Positions 1 through 8,584 of a stretch of 64,000 bases of DNA are shown one piece after another. The DNA comes from Microlunatus parietis (GTDB lineage Bacteria; Actinomycetota; Actinomycetes; Propionibacteriales; Propionibacteriaceae), in NCBI RefSeq assembly GCF_013407955.1, contig NZ_JACCBU010000001.1, forward strand, positions 4,030,001 through 4,094,000, written 5' to 3'. The notes beneath the pieces were generated by a model. It saw nothing but the letters and a program-made list of their open reading frames with translations, was not told the origin of the DNA and did no database searches. Position 1 is the first letter of the stretch. Each line of letters starts with the position of its first letter. The translations under genes were made by a program, and so were the position numbers.

Positions 1-1634
1 CCGCGGTCGCCGCCGAGCCCGTGCCGGCGAGCGGACCGGACCCGTGGAACGACGCCCGGTTCAGTGATCATCTGTGGGCCAACACCAACGTCGGCGAGGC
101 GATCCCGGATGTGCTCACGCCGGCCTCCTGGTCGGCGGTGCAGTTGTTCATGGCCGGGACGATGCCGACGGCGAGCATCCCGGGCTACCTCGGCTACGGA
201 CGGATCGCCGGCCGGATCTATCTCGACCTGTCGATGCAGGCCAGCCTGCTCGGCGCGGTCGGCGTCGGCGAGGCCAGGTTCCGGTCCATGATCGGCACGG
301 TGTTCGGCCGGATCCCGGAGGACCTGCCGATCCCGAAGGCGGCCATCGGCCGGTGGCGGGCGATCCGGTCGTTGCTGCCGATCGTGATCTGGATGCGGAT
401 CCTGGTCCGCCGGAACGCCCCGAAGATCGATCAGTACGTCGCCGAACACCCCGCGCTTTGCGAACGGCGCCGGGCCGAGATCGCCGGGATCGAGGACCCG
501 AGCATGCTGGCCGCGCTGTGGACCGACACCCTCCGGCCGGAACTCGACCGGGCCAGCGAGATGCTCACCGCCGCGACCCGCAGCACCGGCATGGGGCCGA
601 TCACGACGCCGGAGAAGTTGGCCGCCCTGGTCGGCGAGGCGGAGGCGGCCAAGATCACCTCCGGGCTCGGCGCCAGCGCCGGCCAGCTGGCCAGCCTCGG
701 TCTGGTGGCCGGCCTTGATCAACTGGCCCGCGGCGAGCTCGACGTCGAGACCTTCAACCGGCGTTACGCCCACCGCGGGCCGCACGAGTTCGAACTGTCC
801 AGCCCGCGGCCGGCCGAGGACCCACACTGGATCGAGCAGCGGCTCGCCGAGCAGGGCGACGGGCCGGACTTCGCCACCATGATCACCCGGCAGCAGGAAC
901 AGCAACGCGAGGCGTGGGACCGGCTGGCCGCCGCACACCCGAAGCAGGCCACCCGGCTGCGCCCGCTGTTGGCGCGCTGGGCCAAGATGAGCCGGGACCG
1001 GGAGCAGACCCGCAGCGAGGTGGTCCGCTACTTCTGGGTGATCCGCGACTTCGTCCGGCGGGCCGGCGAGCTGCTCGGGATCGGCGACGACGCGTACTTC
1101 CTCGACCTGGACGAACTGATCGCCGCCCTGCGCTGCGCGCCGGTGGACGCGACGTTGATCATGGAGCGGCGGGACGCGTACGAGCACTACCGGGCGCTGC
1201 CCGCCCCGCCGAGTTTGATCTTGGGCCCGTTCGACCCGTACCGCTGGGCCGCGCAGCCGAACCGGCGGACCGACCTGTGGGCGCCCGGCCGGGCCGATGA
1301 TCACGAGACCGGCGCGAAGATCACGGGCTTCGCCGGCGCCGGCGGATCCGTCGAGGGCGTCGCCCGGGTGATCATCGACCCGGCCGAAGGTGACCGTCTG
1401 CAGCCGGGCGAGATCCTCGTCACGTCGATCACCAATGTTGGCTGGACTCCCTTGTTTCCCAGGGCTTCCGCGGTCGTCACCGACATCGGCGCACCGCTCT
1501 CCCACGCCGCGATCGTGGCCCGCGAGCTCGGCATCCCGGCCGTCGTCGGCACCGGTACGGCCACCATGCGGATCAGCTCCGGGGACCGGATCCGGGTGGA
1601 CGGGTCGGCCGGGACGGTCGAACTGCTGACGTGA
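1..1634 (+). CDS. PEP-utilising enzyme (PEP synthase / rifampin phosphotransferase type), 3' part
   Basis: The frame is open from base 3 and has no convincing start, so the N-terminal ATP-grasp part lies upstream of the window. The visible ~540 residues begin with the NVGEAIPDVLTP segment that follows the ATP-binding domain in this family, then a long helical region. They end in the PEP-utilising swivel domain. PLSHAAIVAREL there carries the phospho-carrier histidine (codon at 1503-1505), followed by GIPAVVGTG. Known members move phosphate from ATP or PEP to pyruvate, an antibiotic or another acceptor; the acceptor cannot be read here. The next gene is on the opposite strand and ends 11 bases away, so this is the last gene of its transcript. 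Confidence 0.85.
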   Translation, partial: AVAAEPVPASGPDPWNDARFSDHLWANTNVGEAIPDVLTPASWSAVQLFMAGTMPTASIPGYLGYGRIAGRIYLDLSMQASLLGAVGVGEARFRSMIGTVFGRIPEDLPIPKAAIGRWRAIRSLLPIVIWMRILVRRNAPKIDQYVAEHPALCERRRAEIAGIEDPSMLAALWTDTLRPELDRASEMLTAATRSTGMGPITTPEKLAALVGEAEAAKITSGLGASAGQLASLGLVAGLDQLARGELDVETFNRRYAHRGPHEFELSSPRPAEDPHWIEQRLAEQGDGPDFATMITRQQEQQREAWDRLAAAHPKQATRLRPLLARWAKMSRDREQTRSEVVRYFWVIRDFVRRAGELLGIGDDAYFLDLDELIAALRCAPVDATLIMERRDAYEHYRALPAPPSLILGPFDPYRWAAQPNRRTDLWAPGRADDHETGAKITGFAGAGGSVEGVARVIIDPAEGDRLQPGEILVTSITNVGWTPLFPRASAVVTDIGAPLSHAAIVARELGIPAVVGTGTATMRISSGDRIRVDGSAGTVELLT

Positions 1635-1644
1635 TCGTGAGGGG

Positions 1645-1998
1645 TTAAGCGAGCGGGCGCGAGAAGTCGAAGGTGACGCCCGGGACGCCCTCGACCTCGA
1701 CGACCGCAGACCGCTCGCCGTACCCCATGTCGACCGGGCCGCGGAGGATCCGCGCGCCGCGGCTGACGGCAGCCGCGGCATCGGCGTCGACATCTTCGGT
1801 GGCCAGGTGGACGACCAGGTGGGCGGTGGTGGCGCCGGGTTCGCCGGGCACGTTGATCCAGATTGGGATGCCGGACGGGGGCAACACCGAGGCGAACCTG
1901 CCGAAGTCGCTCTCGATCGTCCAGCCGAAGACGTCGCTGAGCGCGCGGACCGCGCGCGAGGGATCGTCCATGATCAGCGTCATTGCACGGATGGCCAT
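1645..1998 (-). CDS. VOC (glyoxalase/bleomycin-resistance fold) protein
   Basis: A 117-residue single-module VOC protein with two beta-alpha-beta-beta-beta halves: a start with TLIMDDPSRAVRALSDVFGW and a second half with HLVVHLATEDVDADAAAAVSRGA. It closes with the common final strand GVTFDFSRP. Such proteins bind a metal and act as dioxygenases, isomerases or ligand sequesterers; the substrate is not readable. It diverges from the DNA glycosylase gene across a 72-base spacer and is convergent with the PEP-utilising enzyme. Three more VOC genes occur in the window (5103, 20759, 35114), all on the minus strand. Confidence 0.8.
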   Translation of the reverse strand: MAIRAMTLIMDDPSRAVRALSDVFGWTIESDFGRFASVLPPSGIPIWINVPGEPGATTAHLVVHLATEDVDADAAAAVSRGARILRGPVDMGYGERSAVVEVEGVPGVTFDFSRPLA

Positions 1999-2070
1999 GG
2001 GTCAGACCTTAGTCCCTGACGACCTGACTACCATCATGATCATGATCCGACTCCGGGAGCGCCGCCGCCG

Positions 2071-2661
2071 ATGATCGATCTTGCCCGCCCGGTGGCGCAG
2101 GTGGCGCCCCGGCTGCTCAACGCGGTGCTGCGGAACGGTGACGTCGCGGTCCGGCTCACCGAGGTGGAGGCGTACGACGGCGGGAACGATCCCGCCTCGC
2201 ACGCATACCGCGGACTGACGCAGCGGAACGCGATCATGTTCGGCCCGCCCGGATTCCTCTACGTCTACTTCTCCTACGGCGTGCACTGGGCCGCGAACGT
2301 CGTCTGCGGCCCCGACGGGCAGTCGGCCGCGGTGCTGCTCCGGGCCGGCGAAGTGATCGACGGGATCGAGCTGGCCCGGAGCCGGCGGCTGTCGGCGAGG
2401 AAGGATCGTGATCTTGCTCGCGGCCCGGGCCGGCTCACCCAGGCGCTCGGCCTGACCGGTGAGCATCGAGGTGCCGACCTGTTCGGCGACGGGCCGGTCA
2501 GCCTCACGCTCGCGACCCGGCCGGCCCGCGGCGTGGCGCAGGGCCCGCGGGTGGGCGTCTCGGTCGCCGCGGACCGGCCGTGGCGGTTCTGGCTCGACGG
2601 TGATCCCAGCGTGTCGCCATACCGCAGAAGCCCCCGCGCTCCCGTACCGGAAAGGTCCTGA
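2071..2661 (+). CDS. mpg: DNA-3-methyladenine glycosylase (AAG/MPG family)
   Basis: This base-excision enzyme removes 3-methyladenine and other alkylated purines from DNA. The 196-residue length fits the bacterial AAG family. Diagnostic segments are EVEAY (residues 31-35, containing the general-base glutamate), SHAYRGLTQRNAIMFGPPG (43-61) and YVYFSYGVHWAANVVC (64-79), followed by AVLLRAGE. The start is ATG at 2071, where the frame loses similarity upstream. It diverges from the VOC gene. A second base-excision enzyme, Nei2, lies at 19056 but is not linked. Confidence 0.93.
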   Translation: MIDLARPVAQVAPRLLNAVLRNGDVAVRLTEVEAYDGGNDPASHAYRGLTQRNAIMFGPPGFLYVYFSYGVHWAANVVCGPDGQSAAVLLRAGEVIDGIELARSRRLSARKDRDLARGPGRLTQALGLTGEHRGADLFGDGPVSLTLATRPARGVAQGPRVGVSVAADRPWRFWLDGDPSVSPYRRSPRAPVPERS

Positions 2662-2781
2662 AAGGCCTGGTCCGGAGGACTTCCTGCAGGTTTTTTGCGG
2701 CCACGTTTGCCGAATCCGGCACCCGTGTGGTTAGACTGCCAGCGTTTGGTAACGGTTTGATAAACGCAGGAGGCAGATTTC

Positions 2782-3945
2782 GTGGTACGACCCCGCCGCG
2801 CGGCGCGACCGCCCATGATCGTCCGGATCGCCCGCATCGGGATTCCGGCCGTGGCTGCGGTAGCCCTGGCGACGGGGGTTGCTGTGGCGTATTGGCCCCA
2901 ACAAGAGTCAGTCACTGCGGAGCCACCAATCCCCTCGTCAGCGACACCGCTGACCGATTCCCGCGAGGACCGGCCGGATCGGAGCACCGACCGCCCGTCG
3001 ACACCGCCCACCACCGCTGACAAGGCCGCCAAGGAGAAGGCGGCCAAGGAGAAGGCGGCCAAGGAAAAGGCCGCCAAGCAGAAGGCCGCCGACAAGAAGG
3101 CGGCTGAAGAGCAGGCCGCCAAGGACAAGGCGGCCAAGGAGAAGGCCGAGCAGGAAGCCGCTGAGAAGAAGGCCCAGGAGAAGGAATCGGACGGCGACTC
3201 CGAGGGAGCGGGGTCGCAGAAGTCCGGTGACGGGTCCGAGAAATCGGGCAAGTCTGGGGACTCGGAGGAGAAGTCGGGGGACTCGGGATCCGAGGATGCG
3301 TACCGGGCGCCGACTGACTGGGAGGAAGTCGGCGACCGGTACGTGACCACGGCCCTCAACCTCCGCCTCGAGCCGTCGCCCGAGGGCAAGATCCTCAAGG
3401 TTCTGCCGGAGGGTGAGAAGGTCACCGCGACCTCGACCGAGGAGCGCGACTACACCCTCGTCATCTACTCGGGCGAGCCGCGCTGGCTGGCCACCGAGTA
3501 CCTGTCCAAGACGAAGCCGGAGCCGCGTGAGGACGACGGCGGCGACTCGTCGGGCGATGACGGGTTCTCCTCGGAGCCCTGCCCGAGCGGATCCGGAGTC
3601 GAGGACGGCCTGACCAAGGACGCGATCCGGGTGCACCGCGCGATCTGCCACAGGTTCCCGTCCATCACCGACTACGGCGGCGTCCGGGCTGCTGCGTACG
3701 GCTACCACGGCTCCGGCCGGGCGCTCGACGCGATGGTGGACGGCGATCTCGGCTGGGAGGTGGCCCGCTGGGTCCGCGCGAACGCCAAGGAGCTGGGTGT
3801 GATGGAAGTGATCTACTCCCAGAAGATCTGGACGGTCCAGCGCAGCAGCGAAGGTTGGCGTTCGATGGAGGATCGCGGCTCGGCGACCGCGAACCACTAC
3901 GACCACGTGCACGTCTCCGTGTACGGCAACGAAGGCACCGGATAA
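2782..3945 (+). CDS. Secreted or membrane-anchored SH3-domain protein with Lys/Ala-rich linker
   Basis: The start is GTG at 2782, fixed by AGGAGG at 2768-2773. Order of parts (387 residues): a basic N-terminus and one hydrophobic segment (about 20-38, signal or anchor); an extended linker of AAKEK-type repeats (80-135) then Ser/Gly/Asp-rich sequence; a bacterial SH3 domain (about 185-245, with ALNLRLEPSPEGKILKVL); and a C-terminal domain (about 265-385). That last domain is of the type common in secreted actinobacterial proteins (ARB_07466-like), with YHGSGRALDAM and HYDHVHVSV. The spaced His/Asp residues resemble metal-binding LAS peptidases, but activity is inference. The architecture suggests a peptidoglycan-associated role. 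A perfect hairpin follows the stop. Confidence 0.8.
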   Translation: MVRPRRAARPPMIVRIARIGIPAVAAVALATGVAVAYWPQQESVTAEPPIPSSATPLTDSREDRPDRSTDRPSTPPTTADKAAKEKAAKEKAAKEKAAKQKAADKKAAEEQAAKDKAAKEKAEQEAAEKKAQEKESDGDSEGAGSQKSGDGSEKSGKSGDSEEKSGDSGSEDAYRAPTDWEEVGDRYVTTALNLRLEPSPEGKILKVLPEGEKVTATSTEERDYTLVIYSGEPRWLATEYLSKTKPEPREDDGGDSSGDDGFSSEPCPSGSGVEDGLTKDAIRVHRAICHRFPSITDYGGVRAAAYGYHGSGRALDAMVDGDLGWEVARWVRANAKELGVMEVIYSQKIWTVQRSSEGWRSMEDRGSATANHYDHVHVSVYGNEGTG

Positions 3946-3960
3946 TCCAACGCCTGAGGA

Positions 3961-3993
3961 TCTGCCCGGCCGGAACATGTCCGGCCGGGCAGA
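3961..3993 (+). terminator. Perfect 14-bp hairpin after the SH3-protein gene
   Basis: Left arm 3961-3974 (TCTGCCCGGCCGGA), five-base loop, right arm 3980-3993, fully complementary. It starts 15 bases after the stop codon. There is no T-run, as is common for actinobacterial hairpin terminators. Confidence 0.75.
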
Positions 3994-4010
3994 GCCATGT
4001 CTGAACTTCC

Positions 4011-4040
4011 TTGTGTGTTAGCTCACACCGTGCCTACAGT
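4011..4040 (+). promoter_or_regulatory. Probable promoter giving a leaderless transcript
   Basis: TTGTGT at 4011-4016 and TACAGT at 4035-4040 with an 18-base spacer. The in-frame GTG at 4047 lies six bases beyond the -10 and no ribosome-binding site is visible, so a leaderless mRNA is likely. Confidence 0.45.
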
Positions 4041-4046
4041 TCAACT

Positions 4047-4511
4047 GTGGGCTGGCTGGTGCTCGGATACCTGGTGTTCGCCGGCCTGCTGTGCGGACTG
4101 GCGGCCCTCTGGTGGGCCGGTTCCCGGTGGCGCCGTCGCCGACGGCTCCAAGCTTCCGAGGCGGACCTGTTGGACCGAGTCGCCGAAGCCGTAAGACAGC
4201 GGGCCGAGCATCACCGCAACGTGTCCGCACTCCGGCACCAGTGCGGCATCCCGATCGAACGCCTGGCCGCCGACCTACGTCGGCTGCGCCGGATCGTCGC
4301 TGCCGATGCCGGCTCGTCGGCGGCCCACCAGCTCGGCAACCGCCTCGCCTACGACCGGCTGCTGGTCCAGTGCTGCGCCATGCTCGGCATCGAACACGAG
4401 CTGGACAGCGGCCTGGCCGGCCACGCCCGCGACATCGAGCGCCTCCGCGTCGAGGCCGAACTCGAACGCGCCGGCGTCGTCCTCTCCACCGGCTACGGCC
4501 GAGCCGCCTGA
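4047..4511 (+). CDS. Single-span membrane protein of unknown function
   Basis: I do not recognise a family. From GTG 4047 the product is 154 residues: an immediate hydrophobic segment (WLVLGYLVFAGLLCGLAALWW), a strongly basic stop-transfer (RWRRRRR), then a soluble alpha-helical cytoplasmic part rich in Glu, Arg and Leu, probably coiled coil. The GTG is preferred over one 36 bases upstream because it directly follows a good -10 element. The gene is flanked by a terminator and a 55-bp repeat, so it is transcribed alone. Confidence 0.55.
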   Translation: MGWLVLGYLVFAGLLCGLAALWWAGSRWRRRRRLQASEADLLDRVAEAVRQRAEHHRNVSALRHQCGIPIERLAADLRRLRRIVAADAGSSAAHQLGNRLAYDRLLVQCCAMLGIEHELDSGLAGHARDIERLRVEAELERAGVVLSTGYGRAA

Positions 4512-4521
4512 CAAACCCGCC

Positions 4522-4576
4522 GACCAGTCACAAAAGCAGGTGTTTTTGCGGCGTGTCGCTGCGTTGGTGACCGGTC
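4522..4576 (+). repeat. 55-bp intergenic palindromic repeat, family 1, copy 1
   Basis: Runs from GACCAGTCAC to GTGACCGGTC, so the ends are near-perfect inverted repeats built on the palindrome GACCGGTC. The inner part reads AAAAGCAGGTGTTTTTGCGG then CGTGTCGCTGCG. Two further 55-bp copies are at 16901-16955 (same strand) and 26684-26738 (opposite strand). This copy begins 10 bases after a stop codon. Confidence 0.85.
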
Positions 4577-5102
4577 GGCAGGGATGGCGCGGCCGGGAGT
4601 CGCGCCGTGGTGGAGGGAGTGGTGCGAAGGGAGTCCGCCCGGCAGGATCGGGCTGATGCTTGTCGGATTGCCTACGCGAAGGTCGGGCGGGGACTCCTCC
4701 GGGCGACGATCAGACCGGCCCAGGTTGACAGGGCGGTCAGGTCGCCGGGCAGGGCGCGGTCGGGCGGCCGGTCGCCAGCGCGATCCCGGCGTCGGTCGAG
4801 GCCGCTGGCTGCCGGTCGCGCGGCGATGCCCTCCGCACGCCGGTGAGCTGGCCCGGCTGCTCGGCCGGGACCGCTCCGATGGCTCGAGCTGATGGTCGGG
4901 CGGCCCGGCGTTCTCGCGGGGTCGGTCGGGACCGATGGTGGTGCGGGCCCGGACTCGTCGCGGCCGGGCTGATGGTGGGGGCCTCGCGTTGTCGCGGGTG
5001 CGCGGTGAAGCCCGCGTTGTCGCGAACATCTCTCGCTCTGGGCAGAACCCGCGCGATTCGGCCGGATGGGCCCACAGCGGGGACGTTCGCGACGCCTGTC
5101 GG
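4577..5102. other. Gene-free GC-rich stretch
   Basis: No reading frame on either strand has protein-like composition, a start or a ribosome-binding site. A direct repeat CGCGTTGTCGCG occurs near 4984 and 5012. Nothing else is recognised. Confidence 0.6.
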
Positions 5103-5447
5103 TCAGTCCGCGGGGACGGGATCCTGGAACAGGCTGAACTCCACGCCCTGGTCGTCGGTGCAGTGGGCGAACGCGCCGGAGGGGATCGTCACCGGGTCCT
5201 GGGCGGTGCCGCCGAGCTCACGTACTCGGGCGAGGGCGGTCTCGAGGTCGTCGACGGCGAAGTAGATCCGCGGGTGTCGCGACGCGTCGTCGTGCGGGGC
5301 GCCGCCCATCGGCTCGGGGCCGTCGATCATCGAGTAGCCCGGGAAGTTGCCCCCCTTGAATTTCCAGTCGAACAGCGTGCCCCAGAAGCGTTCCGTGGCG
5401 GCGATGTCGCGGCTCGGTACCTCGAAGTACGTGACGTTCCCGTTCAT
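5103..5447 (-). CDS. VOC family protein, MarR-linked
   Basis: A 114-residue VOC protein with VTYFEVPSRDIAATERFWG at the start, GYSMIDGP in the middle and RIYFAVDDLETALARVRELGG in the second half, ending GVEFSLFQDP. A purine-rich site (AAAGGAAG) precedes ATG 5447. It is transcribed divergently from a marR gene, and two identical-arm palindromes lie between them, so the MarR protein very probably controls it. The ligand is unknown; MarR-VOC pairs often respond to phenolic or reactive small molecules. Confidence 0.8.
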   Translation of the reverse strand: MNGNVTYFEVPSRDIAATERFWGTLFDWKFKGGNFPGYSMIDGPEPMGGAPHDDASRHPRIYFAVDDLETALARVRELGGTAQDPVTIPSGAFAHCTDDQGVEFSLFQDPVPAD

Positions 5448-5463
5448 GATCTTCCTTTCGGCG

Positions 5464-5506
5464 ATGTCAGTGTGCTGACATCGAGGCTATGTCAGACTAC
5501 TGACAT
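5464..5506. promoter_or_regulatory. Two MarR operators
   Basis: ATGTCAG-N4-CTGACAT occurs twice, at 5464-5481 and 5489-5506, with perfect 7-base arms and centres 25 bases apart. The second overlaps the marR start codon. Placement between divergent genes implies coordinate repression and autoregulation. Confidence 0.8.
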
Positions 5507-5963
5507 GGCGCAAGAGATGGTCGGAGACCTCGGGCTGTCGGTCGGGTACGTGCTCAAGCAGGTGCATGCGTCCCTGCGCACGGCGATGGACGAGGCGCTG
5601 CGGCCGCTGGACCTGACGGTTCCGCAATACGCCTGCCTCGAGCTGCTCGGCCGGCGTCCGGGACTCTCCAACTCCGAACTGGCCCGCGGTGCGTTCGTCA
5701 CCCGCCAGTCGATGAACCTCGTGGTCCGCCGGCTCCAAGATCACGGACTGCTCACCAGGCCCGATCAGGCACCCCACGGCCGGAGCCGGCCGACCGAGCT
5801 CACGCCCGACGGCCGGGCGCTGTTGCGGAGGGCGAGCGTCGCGGTCCGTGCTGTCGAGAAGCAGGTCTTCTCGCCCCTGTCGCCCGAGCGGCAACGCCGA
5901 CTCCGCGAAGACCTCGCCGCCTGCGTGACCGCCGCACCCCGGCCATCCGGACTGGAGGCCTGA
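5505..5963 (+). CDS. MarR family transcriptional regulator
   Basis: From ATG 5505 the product is 152 residues, the usual MarR length. Flanking dimerisation helices surround a winged helix-turn-helix. PQYACLELLGRRPGLSNSELARGAFVTRQSMNLVVRRLQDHGLL covers helices 3-4, and GRSRPTELTPDGRALL is the wing (quoted here as separate short segments of one domain: LSNSELARGAFVTRQSMNLV is the recognition part). The frame is open further upstream, but the ATG at 5505 matches the family N-terminus and overlaps an operator. The protein probably represses itself and the divergent VOC gene. Confidence 0.88.
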   Translation: MAQEMVGDLGLSVGYVLKQVHASLRTAMDEALRPLDLTVPQYACLELLGRRPGLSNSELARGAFVTRQSMNLVVRRLQDHGLLTRPDQAPHGRSRPTELTPDGRALLRRASVAVRAVEKQVFSPLSPERQRRLREDLAACVTAAPRPSGLEA

Positions 5964-6786
5964 CCGTCCGGGCAGAGTTGGGCCTGCGCCCGGCGTCAAG
6001 TGAGCTTGTTGCGGATTCGGCACGGTCGTGCGACCCCGCGGAGGTCTTTTGGTGCGGTGACGTCGTCGAGCGGACGCCCTGACCGGCGAATCCGGCCCGA
6101 ATGGAGGTCAACGCGTCCGCTGAGTGAAGGGGGAGTGGCGCGGCGCGCAGCTTGCTGTTGCTCAACGGGTTGTGGCACAAAATTGCACTTTGCTGCGGCT
6201 CGAGGGCCGAGAGATCGGTGACCCAGTGCAGCGAAGTGCAGAACCGTGCCATTCGCCGGCCCGCTGGATGGCGTCCACCCCACAACCCGACCCGCTGTGG
6301 ATTTCCGCCGCGACTGACCGGCTGAAACTCACTCCGGTCGTGTGCATCGAGTAGTCGTGTGCATCGAGTAAGGGCAGGGCCGCAAGATCGTCGGCGATCG
6401 CGCCTACGGATGGAATTCTGCAACGCGCTGAGGTGGCGCAGGAATTGCACCCGACGGCTGAGGTGCCGGGTCTGATCTTGGAGCGGTCGCGGAAGCGTGA
6501 ATCGTTGGCGGACACGGGGTCAGGAGGCGTGCCGGCCGGTTCGGGCGGACCGGGAACGGTCCGGGGGCTAGCGGTACGAGGCTCGTGAGCAGATCGGGCT
6601 GATCCTCGGGTCGGCCGCGGATGTCGGTGCCCGGGCACGGCGGGGGATCGGCCGGCGATGCGGGATGGCGGACGCAGCGGGACGCGGCGGTGCGGCCGGT
6701 TCGCTACGTGGTCGCGGGGGGGGGGCATGAGACTGGCCGCGTGGGCCGGGAGTCGGTGCCCGTCCCCCGCTTGCGCAACCCCCGCG
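5964..6786. other. Gene-free stretch with palindrome, tandem repeat and G10 tract
   Basis: About 820 bases with no supported gene. It holds a 79-bp imperfect palindrome (6173-6251), a 17-bp unit repeated in tandem (TCGTGTGCATCGAGTA at 6338 and 6355) and a run of ten G at 6716-6725. Base composition is less GC-rich around 6160-6360 than in neighbouring genes. Confidence 0.6.
6173..6251. repeat. 79-bp imperfect palindrome
   Basis: Begins TGGCACAAAATTGCACTTTG and ends in GTGCAGAACCGTGCCA. The arms (about 24 bases) match at roughly three quarters of positions. Size and layout resemble the 80-bp family at 25749, 60593 and 63238, but the sequence differs, and I saw no second copy. Confidence 0.6.
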
Positions 6787-7935
6787 TCAGGCCGGAGGCC
6801 CGAGGAGGTCGGCGACCTGGTCGGAGACCTGGCTGCGGAACGGGTTCAGCTCGGACCACTCCCGGGACGGGTGCACCCGGTTGGTCAGCAGCACCAGCAC
6901 AAGGTCTCGGGACGGGTCGATGGTGATCGACGTCCCGGTGTAGCCGGTGTGCCCGATCGCCGCGGTCTCGGCGAGCCGCCCCATGAAGCCGGTCTGGCCG
7001 ATCCGGAAGCCCAACCCCTGCTGGAAGTCGGGGTTCAGGCCGTCCGGGAGTTGCGGCCTGGCCATCTCGGCCAGGGTCTCCGATCGGAGGCCGAGGGCCG
7101 AGCCGTCGCCGGCGAGCCCGGTCAGCACGGCGCGGCCGAACGTGAGCAGGTCGGCGGCCGTACCGAAGATTCCGGCGTTCCCGGCGATCCCGCCGAGGGA
7201 GGCGGCGTTCTCGTCGTGCACGATGCCGCGGTGGTCCTGGGCCGGTTCGTCCGGCCCGGCCGGCGGCAGGTCCGCAGACCAGGCGATCGGCCGCATCTCG
7301 GTCGCCGCGATCCGCTCCCGGGGAATCCCGGCGGCCAACGGCCGATAGCCGGTCTCGATCAGCCCGAGCGGCCGGCAGATCCGGTTGATCACCGCGTGCG
7401 CGAGGTCGATGCCGGTGATCGCCTGGTAGAGCAGGCCGAGGTTGAGATAGCCGACGCACGAGTAGCGGAAGACCGTGCCCGGCGGTGATTCCAGGGGAGC
7501 CTCGAGGACCGCGCGGACCCGGGCGTCGGGGTCGGGCTCGTGCCACAGCCCGAGTACGGCAGCGAGACCACTCGTGTGCGTCAGCAACTGCCGTACGGTC
7601 ACCGAGGAACGCTCCCGGTCCGACCACGCCTCGAGGTAGTCCGCGACCGGCGCGTCCAGCTCCACCTGGTCCTGGTCCACCAGTTGCATGATCAAGATCG
7701 CGGTGAACAGCTTGGTCAGCGAGGCCAAGTCGAAGACGGTGTCGGTCGCCAGTGGCGTCCGCTGCTCTTCCGGCACCCGGGCGCCGTCCAGAGCCGCATA
7801 GCGGTACGCGTCGCCGACCATGATCACGTCGCGTTCCCCGCCATGATCGACGGCGCACACCGCACCGGGGAACAGGGGTCGGGGATGGGCCGCGAGCCCG
7901 CTGCGGAGCAACCGTGCCAACGGTTCGGTGTCCAT
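6787..7935 (-). CDS. Serine hydrolase, beta-lactamase class C / penicillin-binding-protein fold
   Basis: A 382-residue protein from ATG 7935. It has the SxxK motif in DLASLTKLFT (nucleophile serine), the YSCVGYLNLG region where the family's Tyr sits, and the third box HTGYTGTS. There is no signal peptide, so it is probably cytosolic, like many esterases and aminopeptidases of this fold. The frame runs open upstream to 8454, but that part lies antisense to nothing real and overlaps the next gene in another frame. It starts 11 bases after the SRPBCC gene ends, so the two may be co-transcribed. Confidence 0.85.
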   Translation of the reverse strand: MDTEPLARLLRSGLAAHPRPLFPGAVCAVDHGGERDVIMVGDAYRYAALDGARVPEEQRTPLATDTVFDLASLTKLFTAILIMQLVDQDQVELDAPVADYLEAWSDRERSSVTVRQLLTHTSGLAAVLGLWHEPDPDARVRAVLEAPLESPPGTVFRYSCVGYLNLGLLYQAITGIDLAHAVINRICRPLGLIETGYRPLAAGIPRERIAATEMRPIAWSADLPPAGPDEPAQDHRGIVHDENAASLGGIAGNAGIFGTAADLLTFGRAVLTGLAGDGSALGLRSETLAEMARPQLPDGLNPDFQQGLGFRIGQTGFMGRLAETAAIGHTGYTGTSITIDPSRDLVLVLLTNRVHPSREWSELNPFRSQVSDQVADLLGPPA

Positions 7936-7946
7936 GACGCTCGACC

Positions 7947-8447
7947 CTATCCCGACCCGGACCGGGCTGCCGCGAGCACCTCGGGATCGCTGCACCCGTT
8001 GGCGAAACCGGCGATCCGGCGGCGGATGTCCCGGCCGAGCAGCCAGCTGCCGAGCCGCTCCAGCACCGGCCGCGCCCAGGCCGGCCGGCAACTGAAGGTG
8101 TACTTCCAGGTGGCCACCGTGCCGCCCTCGCCGTCCGGTACGAAGCGCCAGCCGCCGCCGAACGTCTCGAAGAACCAGGGCCCGCGTTCCATGGTCATGC
8201 CGACGTTGCCGGTGTCCCGGCCCGGCGCCGGCGGGGCGTACGAGCCGTACCTGCTGATCATGGAAAGTCCGTGCCGGGACCGGGTGAAGGTACGAACGCC
8301 GCGGCCGGCCGTGGTGGCACCGTCGAGGAAGTGCTGGCGCCGGATGAACGGGTCCCAGCGGAGCCTGGTCGGCCCGGTGGTCTGGGACACCGCGAAGGCG
8401 GTCGCGGGGTCGACCGCGACCCGAACCCGGGCTTCCACCTGCGGCAT
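7947..8447 (-). CDS. SRPBCC (START-like) family protein
   Basis: A 166-residue protein from ATG 8447, preceded by GGGAGG. It has the polyketide-cyclase/START-like pattern: VEARVRVAVDPATAFAVSQ at the start, LRWDPFIRRQHFLDG, then paired strands ending WKYTFSCRP and a long C-terminal helix. Such proteins bind hydrophobic ligands in a deep cavity. It is probably upstream in a two-gene unit with the serine hydrolase. The ligand is unknown. Confidence 0.75.
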   Translation of the reverse strand: MPQVEARVRVAVDPATAFAVSQTTGPTRLRWDPFIRRQHFLDGATTAGRGVRTFTRSRHGLSMISRYGSYAPPAPGRDTGNVGMTMERGPWFFETFGGGWRFVPDGEGGTVATWKYTFSCRPAWARPVLERLGSWLLGRDIRRRIAGFANGCSDPEVLAAARSGSG

Positions 8448-8584
8448 CCGACACCTCCCAGCCGTGTGGGCGAGATCATAGCTGCCGGCTTCGGATCGGC
8501 TTGCCGGGCGAGGTAAGATTAATTCGAAATCGAAAGTTTCGACGCCGAAGCTGCCACTCACCAACCCCTGTGAAAGGACCACGC

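Noticed and set aside
2662-2781. Cyclic-di-AMP (ydaO-type) riboswitch before the secreted SH3 gene
   Set aside because: Such genes often carry one, but the 120-base leader is too short and shows none of the conserved core.
3020-3185. Lys/Ala repeat as a tandem DNA repeat or recombination site
   Set aside because: Degenerate coding low-complexity linker between an anchor and SH3 domain; common in secreted proteins.
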